Shown one piece after another: positions 34,021-44,682 of a stretch of DNA of 64,000 nucleotides. Position 1 is the stretch's first letter. Each line of letters begins with the position of its first letter. Origin of the DNA: Chryseobacterium sp. MYb264 (GTDB lineage: Bacteria; Bacteroidota; Bacteroidia; Flavobacteriales; Weeksellaceae); the NCBI RefSeq assembly GCF_035974275.1, contig NZ_CP142422.1:1054001-1118000 (forward strand), written 5' to 3'. The translations under genes were made by a program, and so were the position numbers. The notes below the pieces were generated by a model. It was not told the origin of the DNA. It saw only the letters and a program-made list of their open reading frames with translations, and made no database searches.

Positions 34021-36522
34021 ATGAAAAGAATACTATCCTTTTTCGTGCTTTTATTCGGTATTCTACTACTGAAGGCGCAGGTTACGATTACGCAGGCAAC
34101 AGGCTGGCTTGAAACAGCTTATGTAAAATGGACTCCCGTGAGCGGAGCCGATAGCTATAGAGTTTATTATACCGGCGGCGGCGTTACCAACAAACTTATT
34201 GACACCCAATTGATAAGAAGCTACGGTTCTTATTTCAGAGCCGATATTTTAGGATTAACTCCAGGAAATTATACCATAAAAGTGGTTCCTGTAACCAATA
34301 ATGTGGAAGGAACAGCAGCTTTCTCCAACTCTGTTACTGTTCTACCACAGGACAGAACAGGATTTGCCCACAGCAATGGCAGGACTCCCGGAGCGTATAA
34401 TAATGACGGAACCTTAAAGGCAAATGCAGTCGTTATTTACATCACCCAAAATACAAAAAATACGGTTTCTCTGAATGTCACGGGAGCCAATTCAAATCCT
34501 TGTGTAGGTCTGCAAACTATTCTTGACGGATTCAAAAAAGGAAATGATACCCGCCCTCTAGCCGTAAGATTTATAGGAAATATTACAGATCCCAATTACT
34601 TATTAAATGGTGACATTGTGGTAGAAAATAAGAATATTGCCGCAAGTTCGATTACTTTGGAAGGTGTAGGATCTGATGCCGTTGCCAACGGATGGGGAAT
34701 CAGGATTAAAAATGCCACTAATATTGAAGTGAGAAACCTTGGTTTTATGCTTACTGATGCGGCAGAAGGTGATAACCTGAGCCTACAGCAAAACAACAGC
34801 TATATCTGGGCACATAACTGTGATCTTTTCTATGGAAAACCAGGTAGTGATGCCGATCAGGTAAAAGGAGACGGAGCTTTGGATGCCAAAAAATCTACGT
34901 ATGTTACATTTTCATACAATCACTTTTGGGATAATGGAAAAAGCTGTCTTTTAGGATTAAGCGAAGGAACGACTTCCGGACTGTACATTACGTATCATCA
35001 CAATTGGTTTGATCATTCCGATTCCAGGCATCCGAGAGTAAGGTATTATTCAGCACACGTCTACAATAATTATTATGACGGAAATTCAAAATATGGCGTG
35101 GGTTCCACTATGGGTTCATCCGTTTTTGTGGAAGGAAATTATTTCAGAAACTGTAAGTATCCGATGTTAACCTCAAAACAGGGAACCGATATCGCCAATG
35201 GTTCAACAGGAACTTTTTCTGGGGAAAATGGCGGTGTTGTAAAAGCTTTCAACAATTATATGATGGGTCAGAATGCTTTTGTTCCTTACAATTCAAGTTC
35301 CGCGGCAAGTCATTTTGATGCGTATGTAGCTACCTCGAGAAATGAGATGCTGGGAACCAATATTAAAGCGTTTCAGGGCAATGGAAACTATAATAATTTC
35401 GATACTGATGCTTCTCTGTATGTAAATTCTTTGGTTCCGGACTCCCCTACCGCTGCAAAAGATAAAGTGACCCAATACTCAGGACGAGTTTCCGGAGGTG
35501 ATATCAGCTGGAATTTCAGCAATGCAAATGATGATACTTCGGACGCCGTAAATACAGGTTTAATGGCTGTTTTACAAGGTTACACCTCTTCTCTTGTATC
35601 GGTTCAAGGCGAGACATCAGCTCCGGTAAGCTCTCAAACATTAACGATTGCTTCCAACAACGAGCAAAATGTAAGTTCAGGAAGCTCTATTTCTCCAATG
35701 ATCTTTACCTGGGGAGGAACAGCGACTGATGCTAATGTGACAGGACTTCCGGCTTCGGGAATCAGTTTCGTGAAAAATTCAACTAACAAAACCATTACTG
35801 TTTCAGGAATTCCGACGGCTGATATTGATTTTACCATTACAACAACTGGAAGTTCAGGAAATCCGGTTTCGGCAACGGGAAGTATTTCTGTGACGCCTAC
35901 AGGTTCTAACCCTCAGGGAAATGAAGTCCATAACTTCACAACTTCCAATCTCAGCAGTTCGTTCTACAGCTTTACCTCTGCCAATATGAATTCAACGGAC
36001 GGTTCTGCAAGTTATGATGGATTGACTTTAACCAAAAGATTAAAAATAGAGTCATCAACAGCGATTAATTTTACAACTACAGCTTCTTCAGCTTTGACTT
36101 TGGTTTTTGACCCAACATTTAGCGGAACCATTAAAGTAAATAATGTATCTTACACGGCTTCATCGGGAGTCGTAAATATTCCGAGTTTAGCAGCAGGTTC
36201 GCATTCGATCACGAAAGGAAGCGTTGCCAATCTGTTCTATATTAAAACCGAATATGCGTCATCTATGGTTTTAGCAACCAAAGAAACTTCTATGGAAAAG
36301 GTTAGAATCCATCCCAATCCTGTAGAAACATTCTTTACAATTTTTACTTCGGGGAAAGAAGATATTGAGCAAATTATTATCACCAATTCGATGGGAGAAA
36401 TGGTGAAAAACATCAAAGGAAATGCAAAAACCATCAGTATGGAAGGAATGATGAGCGGAATTTATTTCCTACAGATAAAAACCAATAAAGGAATTATTCA
36501 ACAAAAAATTATAAAAAAATAA
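34021..36522 (+). CDS. T9SS-exported pectate lyase (PL1-like)
   Basis: 833 aa. Signal peptide (ILSFFVLLFGILLLKAQ), an Fn3-like domain (about residues 25-110), a parallel beta-helix lyase domain (about 125-480) with calcium-site and catalytic text DADQVKGDGALDAKKSTYVTFSYNHFWDNGKS and HHNWFDHSDSRHPRVR, a linker with an Ig-like segment, and a C-terminal type A T9SS sorting domain (HPNPVETFFTIF...GIYFLQIKTNKGIIQQKIIKK). It cleaves polygalacturonate by beta-elimination, outside the cell. Neighbour rhaM and a LacI-type operator place it in sugar-regulated pectin use. Confidence 0.93.
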   Translation: MKRILSFFVLLFGILLLKAQVTITQATGWLETAYVKWTPVSGADSYRVYYTGGGVTNKLIDTQLIRSYGSYFRADILGLTPGNYTIKVVPVTNNVEGTAAFSNSVTVLPQDRTGFAHSNGRTPGAYNNDGTLKANAVVIYITQNTKNTVSLNVTGANSNPCVGLQTILDGFKKGNDTRPLAVRFIGNITDPNYLLNGDIVVENKNIAASSITLEGVGSDAVANGWGIRIKNATNIEVRNLGFMLTDAAEGDNLSLQQNNSYIWAHNCDLFYGKPGSDADQVKGDGALDAKKSTYVTFSYNHFWDNGKSCLLGLSEGTTSGLYITYHHNWFDHSDSRHPRVRYYSAHVYNNYYDGNSKYGVGSTMGSSVFVEGNYFRNCKYPMLTSKQGTDIANGSTGTFSGENGGVVKAFNNYMMGQNAFVPYNSSSAASHFDAYVATSRNEMLGTNIKAFQGNGNYNNFDTDASLYVNSLVPDSPTAAKDKVTQYSGRVSGGDISWNFSNANDDTSDAVNTGLMAVLQGYTSSLVSVQGETSAPVSSQTLTIASNNEQNVSSGSSISPMIFTWGGTATDANVTGLPASGISFVKNSTNKTITVSGIPTADIDFTITTTGSSGNPVSATGSISVTPTGSNPQGNEVHNFTTSNLSSSFYSFTSANMNSTDGSASYDGLTLTKRLKIESSTAINFTTTASSALTLVFDPTFSGTIKVNNVSYTASSGVVNIPSLAAGSHSITKGSVANLFYIKTEYASSMVLATKETSMEKVRIHPNPVETFFTIFTSGKEDIEQIIITNSMGEMVKNIKGNAKTISMEGMMSGIYFLQIKTNKGIIQQKIIKK

Positions 36523-36549
36523 TCTTCTTCATTTAATTTAAAATTCGTT

Positions 36550-36578
36550 ACCGCCTCAGATTTTGGGGCGGTTTTTTA
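36550..36578 (+). terminator. terminator of the pectate lyase gene
   Basis: ACCGCC...GGCGGT stem followed by TTTTTTATTT. Confidence 0.8.
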
Positions 36579-36591
36579 TTTAAATTAAAAC

Positions 36592-36621
36592 ACAAAAAAA
36601 CCAATGCCTAGGACATTGGTT
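36592..36621 (-). terminator. terminator downstream of the rhomboid gene
   Basis: AACCAATG...CATTGGTT stem; the A run before it is a T run on the minus strand. Lies between convergent genes. Confidence 0.72.
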
Positions 36622-36645
36622 AGTATTTTTTCTATTAAGTATTTA

Positions 36646-37299
36646 TTATCTAATTTTTTTCTTAACGAAAATCTGGTAGCCTAAATAAATTAAAGGCAAC
36701 GCCATAATTCCTATATAAATTGAATTTTCTATTGCTGCTGCAGGTTGATTAGCAACCGCATAAACTAAACCGAAAAATGCGCCTCCCAAATGAGCTGCAT
36801 GCCCGATATTGTCATGTTGATTAGGGTTTAGCATCATATAAACCGAGTAGCTAAAGTACAACAGGCCAAATACAAATCCAGGTATACCAATAGGAATAAA
36901 AAACATATAAATTTCCAAATTAGGGATCATTGCAATTGAAGCAAATAAAATCCCGGAAACACCTCCACTTGCACCAATTGCAGAGTACCAAGGCTGTCTC
37001 TGATAAAGAAATAATGAAAATATATTCCCTAATAAAATGGAACCGAAATAAACAATCAAAAATCCTAAATTTCCAAATCCCTGAATAACAACTGGTCCAA
37101 AGAAATAAAGAGTAAGCATATTAAACACCAAGTGCATAATATCCGCATGAAGAAATCCTGCAGAAAGCAAACGAATGTATTCCTTTCTGTTCATGATCGC
37201 TCCAACGCTGAACTTATATTTTTCAAAATTGCTGCTGCCATTGGGAGCTATAAAGCTTATAACAGCTGTAATTGCTATAATTAATATTAAAACATTCAT
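36646..37299 (-). CDS. rhomboid-family intramembrane serine protease
   Basis: 217 aa, about six membrane helices. The catalytic dyad is Ser111 in GASGGVSG and His170 in HAAHLGG; HLVFN (about 56-60) is the conserved helix-2 motif. Substrate unknown. The gene starts 8 bp after parC stops, so it belongs to the same transcript, a grouping that need not mean a common function. Confidence 0.92.
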   Translation of the reverse strand: MNVLILIIAITAVISFIAPNGSSNFEKYKFSVGAIMNRKEYIRLLSAGFLHADIMHLVFNMLTLYFFGPVVIQGFGNLGFLIVYFGSILLGNIFSLFLYQRQPWYSAIGASGGVSGILFASIAMIPNLEIYMFFIPIGIPGFVFGLLYFSYSVYMMLNPNQHDNIGHAAHLGGAFFGLVYAVANQPAAAIENSIYIGIMALPLIYLGYQIFVKKKIR

Positions 37300-37307
37300 A
37301 ATATTAT

Positions 37308-39893
37308 TTAATTTTCAGGTGTTTCATCACTTTGAAATAAATCCCCAATCGTTCCGCCATCTTCTTCACCTTCAATACGTTCCGGTTCTTCGTAAACTTC
37401 AGGTTCTTCTTCTTCAGGTTCAGGAATTGTAATATTAATTGACTTTACCTTAAACTTGGTAAACTGATTTCCAATGGCTTTAATGCCTTTTACGGTAATA
37501 AACTCGTCAATATCCACCGTTTCAGGATCGCGGTCTTTTCCTTTATCTTTAGCGAAAATAATTTCTGCAGAAGCACCATTTGCTACAATAACATTTTCTA
37601 TAAATGACTTGGAATGTTCTGACGGCATAAAGGTCTGTACATTCGGCGTATTTTCGAATAAGAATCTCTTAATGAAATAAATATCTTTTTCTCCATCATA
37701 ATAAATACAAGTCACCGCCTGATCCGGGCGCCATTTTTCAAGTACCAAATACTCATCATCAAAACGGTTTCCAAGATCGAAAGAAACCAGTTTAGCTTCA
37801 CCGTTAGTATTGATTGTCAATATTTTATCATCTCCTTTGAAGCTTCCCAGTAAAGTTCCTCTTGCATCTGCATTCAGTCTTCTCACGGTATCATCAAACC
37901 AGATTCTTCTCGGTGCCAAAGTAGAAACACCCTCTTCTTTCATGTCTACTTTTTTCACCGCATATTTTGTCACCAGATTTCCTTTAGAATCACGGCCTTT
38001 GATGGCCAGTTCAGAGAAATCGATGTCCATTTTATTTTTTCTGATGCGTGGATTAGGTTTTAGCAAAACACTCACTGTTTCTGCCTCACCATTCGGATTT
38101 GCTGAAAAATAAAGTGTTTCCGAACCTTTTTTATCGGAAGCCAAAGGATAATCCGTATTTCTGGTAACCCCCGTCACCGAAAAACGTTTCATATAGTAAG
38201 GACCGTTTGTTCCTTCACGATAGATCATGTTGTAGACGGTTCTTTTGTCATTTTTCTTCCAAATGGCAACGTGAAGAATATCTTTTCCGATGAACGTTTT
38301 CGCTTCTACTTTTACCACCTTCATGCTTCCGTCTTTTCTGAAGGTAATAATATCATCAATATCCGAACAATCGAATAAATACTGATCTTTTTTCAAAGAA
38401 GTTCCAATAAAACCTTCTTCAAAATTGGCGTAGAATTTCTCGTTAGCCACCGCAACTTTCGTCGCATCAATCGTATCAAAAATTCTAAGTTCGGTTTTTC
38501 TTTGTCTGTCTTTTCCGTATTTTTTCTGAATATTTAAATAATAATCAATCGCATACTGAATAAGATTCGCCAAATGATGTTTTACCTGCTCGATTTTACC
38601 TTCAAGCGCAGCAATATTTTCTTTAAATTTATCTAAATCGAATCTCGAAATTCTCTTAATTCTGATTTCCGTCAATTTTAAAATATCTTCTTCCGTAACC
38701 GCTCTTAAAAGATGTTTCGTATGAGGTTTTAATCCAGAATCAATGGTCTTCAGAACCTCTTCCCAGCTTTTAACCTCTTCAATATCGTGGTAAATTCTGT
38801 TTTCAATGAAAATTCTTTCCAATGAAGAGAAATGCCAGCTTTCCTGTAACTCGTGAAGTTCAATTTCAAGCTCTTTTTTAAGCAAAGAAACGGTATGATC
38901 TGTATTTCTTCTCAGAATTTCAGAAACATTCAGGAACATAGGCTTATCACCGACAATTACGCAGGCATTCGGTGAAATCGTAACCTGACAATCGGTAAAT
39001 GCGTATAGCGCATCAATGGTTTTATCAGGTGAAGAATCATTGGGAAGATGGATTAAAATTTCGACTTTATCCGAAGTATTATCTTCAATTTTCTTAATTT
39101 TAATTTTTCCTTTTTCATTGGCTTTCAACACAGAATCAATTAAATCTCCTGTATTCTTTGAAAAAGGAAGTTCTGTGATCATCAAAGTATGTTTATCAAC
39201 CTGCGTGATTCTCGCTCTTGCTCTTACTTTTCCACCTCTGTGACCGTCATTATATTCGGAAACATCAAGGAAACCTGCCGTAAGGAAATCTGGATATAAA
39301 TCAAACTTTTTGCCCTTTAAATGAGCAACAGAAGCATTAATTAATTCATTAAAATTATGCGGAAGAATTTTGGTGGAAAGTCCAACCCCGATTCCTTCAA
39401 CTCCCTGAGCCAAAAGCAACGGGAACTTTACCGGAAGATCGATCGGCTCGTTATTTCTGCCATCATAAGACTTTGCCCAGTCTGTTGTTTTCGGGTTGAA
39501 AACCACTTCCAGCGCAAAAGAAGTCAGTCTTGCTTCTATATATCTCGCTGCAGCTGCAGAGTCACCGGTATAAATATTACCCCAATTTCCCTGAGTATCA
39601 ATCAGCAACTCTTTTTGCCCGATTCCCACCATGGCATCTGTAATAGAAGCATCACCGTGGGGGTGATATTTCATGGTATTTCCTACGATATTGGCCACCT
39701 TATTGTAACGTCCGTCTTCCAGCTCACGCATCGAATGCATAATTCTCCGCTGAACGGGTTTAAAACCATCATAAACAGACGGTATAGCCCTGTCTAATAT
39801 TACATAAGAGGCATAATCAAGGAACCAGTCTTTATAAAGACCGGACACTTTTTTCAGGCTCTCACCTTCATGCGAGTATTCTTCTGTCATCAC
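37308..39893 (-). CDS. parC: DNA topoisomerase IV subunit A
   Basis: 861 aa. Catalytic tyrosine Y118 in AARYIEARLT; the winged-helix region carries KYHPHGDASITDAM (quinolone-determining region), where the position of E. coli Ser80 is Ala82. The C-terminal half is a beta-pinwheel with several blades and an acidic tail. Pairs with the ParE at 40469, only one gene away, which supports topoisomerase IV rather than gyrase A. Decatenates daughter chromosomes. Confidence 0.95.
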   Translation of the reverse strand: MMTEEYSHEGESLKKVSGLYKDWFLDYASYVILDRAIPSVYDGFKPVQRRIMHSMRELEDGRYNKVANIVGNTMKYHPHGDASITDAMVGIGQKELLIDTQGNWGNIYTGDSAAAARYIEARLTSFALEVVFNPKTTDWAKSYDGRNNEPIDLPVKFPLLLAQGVEGIGVGLSTKILPHNFNELINASVAHLKGKKFDLYPDFLTAGFLDVSEYNDGHRGGKVRARARITQVDKHTLMITELPFSKNTGDLIDSVLKANEKGKIKIKKIEDNTSDKVEILIHLPNDSSPDKTIDALYAFTDCQVTISPNACVIVGDKPMFLNVSEILRRNTDHTVSLLKKELEIELHELQESWHFSSLERIFIENRIYHDIEEVKSWEEVLKTIDSGLKPHTKHLLRAVTEEDILKLTEIRIKRISRFDLDKFKENIAALEGKIEQVKHHLANLIQYAIDYYLNIQKKYGKDRQRKTELRIFDTIDATKVAVANEKFYANFEEGFIGTSLKKDQYLFDCSDIDDIITFRKDGSMKVVKVEAKTFIGKDILHVAIWKKNDKRTVYNMIYREGTNGPYYMKRFSVTGVTRNTDYPLASDKKGSETLYFSANPNGEAETVSVLLKPNPRIRKNKMDIDFSELAIKGRDSKGNLVTKYAVKKVDMKEEGVSTLAPRRIWFDDTVRRLNADARGTLLGSFKGDDKILTINTNGEAKLVSFDLGNRFDDEYLVLEKWRPDQAVTCIYYDGEKDIYFIKRFLFENTPNVQTFMPSEHSKSFIENVIVANGASAEIIFAKDKGKDRDPETVDIDEFITVKGIKAIGNQFTKFKVKSINITIPEPEEEEPEVYEEPERIEGEEDGGTIGDLFQSDETPEN

Positions 39894-39900
39894 TTAATTT

Positions 39901-40377
39901 TTAACCCTTTCTCTCGTTGTTCGTTTTTATTACTTTACTTAAAGAGAGTTTTAAATCGTTTACTTCTTTTTTTGTCAAATAGGAAATCTGATACTTCAGT
40001 ATGGTAGATCCGCTGTTTTTACTTGAGATGGTAATATACAGACGCTTTACAAAAAAAACATTGATAATATCATAACTTATCAGCTTATATTTTGGAAATT
40101 CATCATGCAGAGGTTTATCCAAAAAAGGAATTACATTTCTGTTTTTAAAATTGAGTGCTTCGCCATCGCTGTCGTATTCAAAGATCTGCCTGCCGTTAAA
40201 ATAAAAGAACAGAATCAGAACTATGGGAATAATAAGGAAAAAATAACTTTCCTTACCCAGAATATTAAATCTGAATTCTTCAAGCAAAAATACTGCGATC
40301 CCCCCGAGGAGCATCATCAGTAATATGGTGTTTAAAAAATTGTAAACCGAAGCTTTGTTACGGTTACTGAGTCTCAT
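39901..40377 (-). CDS. small membrane protein between parC and parE
   Basis: 158 aa with two N-terminal membrane segments (about residues 14-32 and 40-58) and a cytosolic beta-rich tail (NGRQIFEYDSDGEALNFKNR..., KISYDIINVFFVKRLYITI-like text), reminiscent of a PH-like bacterial domain. I do not recognise a named family. Seven bp before parC, so in its operon; its position in this spot in other Flavobacteriales would be worth checking. Confidence 0.75.
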   Translation of the reverse strand: MRLSNRNKASVYNFLNTILLMMLLGGIAVFLLEEFRFNILGKESYFFLIIPIVLILFFYFNGRQIFEYDSDGEALNFKNRNVIPFLDKPLHDEFPKYKLISYDIINVFFVKRLYITISSKNSGSTILKYQISYLTKKEVNDLKLSLSKVIKTNNERKG

Positions 40378-40468
40378 AGTTTTGGTGTTTAAATTATAAA
40401 TTTTTTATTTCTACCCTGTTGTGTTTATGTTTTTGTCCTGCCATCTATTTGTACATATTCTTCGGCTC

Positions 40469-42352
40469 TTATTCCGAAAATTCTGCTGCCAGTTCCTTAT
40501 TATCAATATCAGTATCTTCCACTACCAGATTTTCAAGAATAAACGTTTGCCTGTCCGGTGTATTCTTCCCCATATAAAACTCCAGTAACTGATCAATAGT
40601 CTGATCTTTCCCCACCACTACAGGTTCAAGGCGGATATCTTTTCCAATGAAATGTTTGAACTCATCAGGCGAAATTTCTCCCAATCCTTTAAATCGGGTG
40701 ATTTCAGGATTTTTTCCCAATTCGTTCAGCGCCTTTACTCTTTCCATTTCTGAGTAGCAATATCTCGTTTCCTTCTTATTTCTCACCCTGAATAAGGGGG
40801 TCTGAAGGATATAAAGATGGCCGTTTTTAATTAAATCCGGAAAAAACTGCAGAAAGAACGTAATCATCAACAGACGAATATGCATTCCGTCGACGTCCGC
40901 ATCAGTCGCGATAATTACCTGATTGTACCTTAAATCCTCTAAGCTTTCTTCAATATTTAAAGCAGCCTGCAGCAAGTTGAATTCTTCATTTTCATAGACC
41001 ACTTTCTTGGTTAACCCATAACAGTTCAATGGCTTACCTTTCAATGAAAACACCGCCTGGGTTTCAACATCTCTGGATTTTGTGATAGATCCGGATGCAG
41101 AATCTCCCTCAGTAATGAAGATTTGGGTTTCCCCTTTTCTCTCATTTTTCTGGTCGTTGTAATGCTGTCTGCAATCACGAAGTTTTTTGTTGTGAAGAGA
41201 CACTTTTTTTGCTCTTTCTCTCGCCAGTTTCTGAATTCCTGAAAGCTCTTTTCTTTCTCTTTCCGAGATTAAAATTTTACGCTGAATCGCTTCTGCAATT
41301 TCAGGATTCTTATGTAAAAAGTTGTCTAATTTACTTTTAAGGAAATCAATAATAAAAGTTCTTACCGTTGGTCCGTTTGGTCCTACGTCATTGGAACCTA
41401 ACTTGGTCTTCGTCTGAGATTCGAAAACAGGTTCTTCCACATTAATGGAAACCGCTGCTACAATCGATTTTCTAACATCGGAAGCATCGAAACTTTTATT
41501 AAAAAACTCGCGGATTGTTTTTACATACGCTTCACGGAAAGCATTCAAATGTGTCCCTCCCTGTGTTGTATTCTGTCCGTTTACGAAAGAAAAATAGGTT
41601 TCAGTCTGTGATTTATCGGTGTGGGTAATTGCTACTTCTATATCACTGTCTTTCAGGTGAATGATTGGATAAAGCGTTTCACTTTCCAATTCTTCTTCCA
41701 ACAGATCTTTAAGACCGTTTTCAGAATAAAAAGTTTCCCCGTTGAAAAGAATTTTCAAGCCCGGATTCAGATAAGAATAATTACGGAGCATTCTCTCGAT
41801 ATACTCTTTTCTGAATTTAAAATGAAGAAAAATCTCCCCATCCGGAATAAATGAAATCTCAGTACCATTACGGTCTGAAGTCTCTTTTTCCTCAAAATCT
41901 TCAGTGATAATACCTCGCGAAAACTCTGCCACTTTCAGTCTTCCATCACGGAAAGAACGCACACGGAAATAATCAGAAAGGGCATTTACCGCTTTCGTAC
42001 CGACCCCGTTCAAACCTACTGATTTTTTGAAGGCTTTACTGTCATACTTACCCCCAGTATTCATTTTGGAAACAGCATCAACCACCTTTCCTAAAGGAAT
42101 TCCACGACCAAAGTCTCGAATAGTAACTTTACCTTCGTCCAGTTTTATTTCGATTCTTTTCCCGGATCTCATTCTAAACTCATCAATTGAGTTGTCCAGA
42201 ATTTCCTTTAGCAAAATATAGATTCCGTCATCTGCAGACGAGCCATCGCCAAGCTTTCCGATATACATACCGGGACGCAGACGAATGTGCTCCTGCCAAT
42301 CGAGGGTTCTTATATTATCTTCTGAATAGGTTGGATTTATTTCTTGTGACAT
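40469..42352 (-). CDS. parE: DNA topoisomerase IV subunit B
   Basis: 627 aa from ATG 42352 (an upstream TTG would add five residues). GHKL ATPase motifs: [51 protein letters not shown] catalytic parts EGDSASG and DADVDGMHI. Shorter than GyrB-type Gram-negative enzymes with insert, which fits ParE. Operon parE - membrane protein - parC - rhomboid. Confidence 0.95.
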   Translation of the reverse strand: MSQEINPTYSEDNIRTLDWQEHIRLRPGMYIGKLGDGSSADDGIYILLKEILDNSIDEFRMRSGKRIEIKLDEGKVTIRDFGRGIPLGKVVDAVSKMNTGGKYDSKAFKKSVGLNGVGTKAVNALSDYFRVRSFRDGRLKVAEFSRGIITEDFEEKETSDRNGTEISFIPDGEIFLHFKFRKEYIERMLRNYSYLNPGLKILFNGETFYSENGLKDLLEEELESETLYPIIHLKDSDIEVAITHTDKSQTETYFSFVNGQNTTQGGTHLNAFREAYVKTIREFFNKSFDASDVRKSIVAAVSINVEEPVFESQTKTKLGSNDVGPNGPTVRTFIIDFLKSKLDNFLHKNPEIAEAIQRKILISERERKELSGIQKLARERAKKVSLHNKKLRDCRQHYNDQKNERKGETQIFITEGDSASGSITKSRDVETQAVFSLKGKPLNCYGLTKKVVYENEEFNLLQAALNIEESLEDLRYNQVIIATDADVDGMHIRLLMITFFLQFFPDLIKNGHLYILQTPLFRVRNKKETRYCYSEMERVKALNELGKNPEITRFKGLGEISPDEFKHFIGKDIRLEPVVVGKDQTIDQLLEFYMGKNTPDRQTFILENLVVEDTDIDNKELAAEFSE

Positions 42353-42631
42353 ATGTATTTTCAGCAAACATACAAAAATACGAAAATGAATAAAATTATC
42401 CGAATTTTAACCCCTCTTTTTCTCATTTTTATTATCTTATGAGTATAATCAATCGTCAGGTGAAGAAGACTTTATTTCATTACCTCAAATTATCATTTAA
42501 TAAATTTCTTTTTAAGATTTTGTTTCATTTCCATTGAGTTAACACTTTACTTTCCGATTTAATTTAAATTTAGCACTAAACACTTTAATTTTTTCAGTAA
42601 ATTCGAGGATGTTTTAAAAAATTTCAGTTAC

Positions 42632-43780
42632 ATGATACAACTTCCTTTATCCAAACTTTCCAATGTGGGTACCACTATTTTCAGCCAGATGACACAACTT
42701 GCCAATGAAAATGAGGCCATCAATCTATCGCAAGGGTTCCCCGATTTTATGCCGGATTCTGAGCTGTTGAACCATGTTGATCATTTCATCAAAAAAGGCT
42801 TCAATCAATATGCTCCAATGGGTGGAATGATTGGTTTAAAAGAAGAAATTGCCCGAAAGATTGAAAATTCGCATCAGGCAATATATCATCCGGATTCTGA
42901 AATTACGGTGACAGCCGGCGGAACTCAGGCCATCTTTACAGCCATTGCCACTTTTGTAAAAAAAGATGATGAAGTGATTATTTTTGAACCCGCTTATGAC
43001 TGCTACGAACCGACCGTGGAACTTTTCGGAGGAATTATAAAACGTTTTGAAATGAAAGCGCCCGATTATGAAATAGATTGGAATCTGGTTAAAAGCTTGG
43101 TGACTGAAAAAACCAAAATGATTATTCTGAACAATCCGAATAATCCTTCAGGAAGAATTTTAAAGGAGAATGATATTCAGGAATTGATCAATATTGTAAA
43201 GGGAACTTCAATTCTGATTTTAAGTGATGAAGTCTACGAAAATATTGTTTTTGACGGAAAGCAACATTTAAGCATCTGTAAATATCCGGAATTAAAGGAA
43301 AGAAGTCTTTTAGTGGCATCTTTTGGAAAATTATTTCACGTGACGGGCTGGAAGGTCGGATATTGCGCAGCACCAAAAGTTTTAACCGATGAATTCCGGA
43401 AAATCCATCAGTTCAATGTTTTTTCGGTGAACACGCCTATTCAGCTGGCTTTGGCAGAATACATGAAAAATGATGAACATTATAATCAGTTGAATCAATT
43501 TTTTCAGGAAAAAAGAGATTTTTTAAGAAAAGGACTTGCTAATACTTCGTTTGAATTGCTGGATTGCGAAGGAACTTATTTTCAGGCTTTGAAATATGAT
43601 AAAATTTCAGATAAAAATGATTTTGATTTTGCCAGCGACCTGACCATCAACCACAAAGTGGCAAGCGTACCTTTTTCATCGTTTTATAAAAATAAACTGA
43701 ATGAAAATGTGATTCGTTTATGTTTTGCGAAGAAGCAGGAAACACTGGAAAAAGCCATTGAAAATTTATCTAAATTATAG
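42632..43780 (+). CDS. PLP-dependent aminotransferase (YbdL-type methionine aminotransferase)
   Basis: 382 aa fold-type I enzyme. The PLP lysine is K233 in SFGKLFHVTGWKVGY; NNPNNPSGRI and SDEVYENIVF are the usual cofactor-site motifs; the N-terminus INLSQGFPDF is typical of the YbdL/kynurenine aminotransferase II-like subgroup, which prefers Met, Phe or His. Exact amino donor not decidable. Confidence 0.9.
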   Translation: MIQLPLSKLSNVGTTIFSQMTQLANENEAINLSQGFPDFMPDSELLNHVDHFIKKGFNQYAPMGGMIGLKEEIARKIENSHQAIYHPDSEITVTAGGTQAIFTAIATFVKKDDEVIIFEPAYDCYEPTVELFGGIIKRFEMKAPDYEIDWNLVKSLVTEKTKMIILNNPNNPSGRILKENDIQELINIVKGTSILILSDEVYENIVFDGKQHLSICKYPELKERSLLVASFGKLFHVTGWKVGYCAAPKVLTDEFRKIHQFNVFSVNTPIQLALAEYMKNDEHYNQLNQFFQEKRDFLRKGLANTSFELLDCEGTYFQALKYDKISDKNDFDFASDLTINHKVASVPFSSFYKNKLNENVIRLCFAKKQETLEKAIENLSKL

Positions 43781-43783
43781 AAT

Positions 43784-43812
43784 AAAAGCAGTAGAATTTC
43801 TACTGCTTTTTA
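43784..43812. terminator. bidirectional terminator
   Basis: AAAAGCAGTA...TACTGCTTTT between the aminotransferase gene and the convergent SDR gene. Confidence 0.85.
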
Positions 43813-43830
43813 TTTATAGCGTGAATATTT

Positions 43831-44595
43831 TTATAAAAACATTCCGCCAGAAGCTTCAATTCTCTGTCCGTTGATCCAACGTGCATCTTCTGTACAAAGG
43901 AAAGCTACCACTCCACCGATGTCATCAGGAACGCCCACTCTTCCTAAAGCCGTATTTCCTGCAACCATCGCATTTACATGCTCATCATCTCTTGTTCTTC
44001 CGCCCCCGAAATCGGTTTCAATTGCTCCCGGCGCCACCACATTTGACTTGATTTTTCTCGCTCCCAATTCTTTTGCCTGATATTTCGTCAGCATGTCGAT
44101 CGCCGCTTTCATAGAACCGTAAACCGAAGATCCCGGAACTGCAAATCTTGCCAACCCTGAAGAAATGTTGATAATTCCTCCGTCGCTGTTGATGAAAGGT
44201 AAAAACTTCTGCGTTAAGAAAAATACCCCTTTGAAATGAATATCTACCATATCATCCAACTGTTCTTCCGTAACATCAGGAATTGGCGAATACAAAGCCG
44301 TTCCCGCGTTATTTACCAAGAAATCGATATTTCTGCTTCCCGTATTTTCTTCCAGATGATCTCCTACTGTTTTCACAAAAGCATCAAAACTTTTAAGATC
44401 TTTAGTATCTAACTGATATGCAATTGCTTTTTGTCCCAAAGCCTGAATTTCTTTTACCACTGCCTCAGCTTCTTCTTTATTGCTTCTGTAGGTGATGATA
44501 ATATCAAGCCCTTTTTGTGCCGTTTTAATAGCTGAATTTTTTCCTAAACCACGGCTTCCACCGGTTATTAATGCGATTTTTGTTCTTGTGCTCAT
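43831..44595 (-). CDS. short-chain dehydrogenase/reductase
   Basis: 254 aa classical SDR: TGGSRGLGKNSA (cofactor), NNAG (about 91-94), catalytic Ser/Tyr/Lys with YGSMKAA, and PGAIETDFGGG. The C-terminal INGQRIEASGGMFL ends as in 3-oxoacyl-ACP-reductase-like SDRs. Substrate unknown. The AraC gene at 44683 is just upstream on the same strand (87 bp), giving a second AraC/SDR pair in this window. Confidence 0.92.
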   Translation of the reverse strand: MSTRTKIALITGGSRGLGKNSAIKTAQKGLDIIITYRSNKEEAEAVVKEIQALGQKAIAYQLDTKDLKSFDAFVKTVGDHLEENTGSRNIDFLVNNAGTALYSPIPDVTEEQLDDMVDIHFKGVFFLTQKFLPFINSDGGIINISSGLARFAVPGSSVYGSMKAAIDMLTKYQAKELGARKIKSNVVAPGAIETDFGGGRTRDDEHVNAMVAGNTALGRVGVPDDIGGVVAFLCTEDARWINGQRIEASGGMFL

Positions 44596-44682
44596 TTTAT
44601 TATGTTATTTAATGATACAAAGTTGGCGTATTTTTGAAAGCAGATGTTTGCTTGAATCAATCTGAAATTTGCAAAATTCAAA

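Noticed and set aside
39357..39797. 146-codon frame antisense to parC
   Set aside because: Shadow of a firmly assigned conserved gene.
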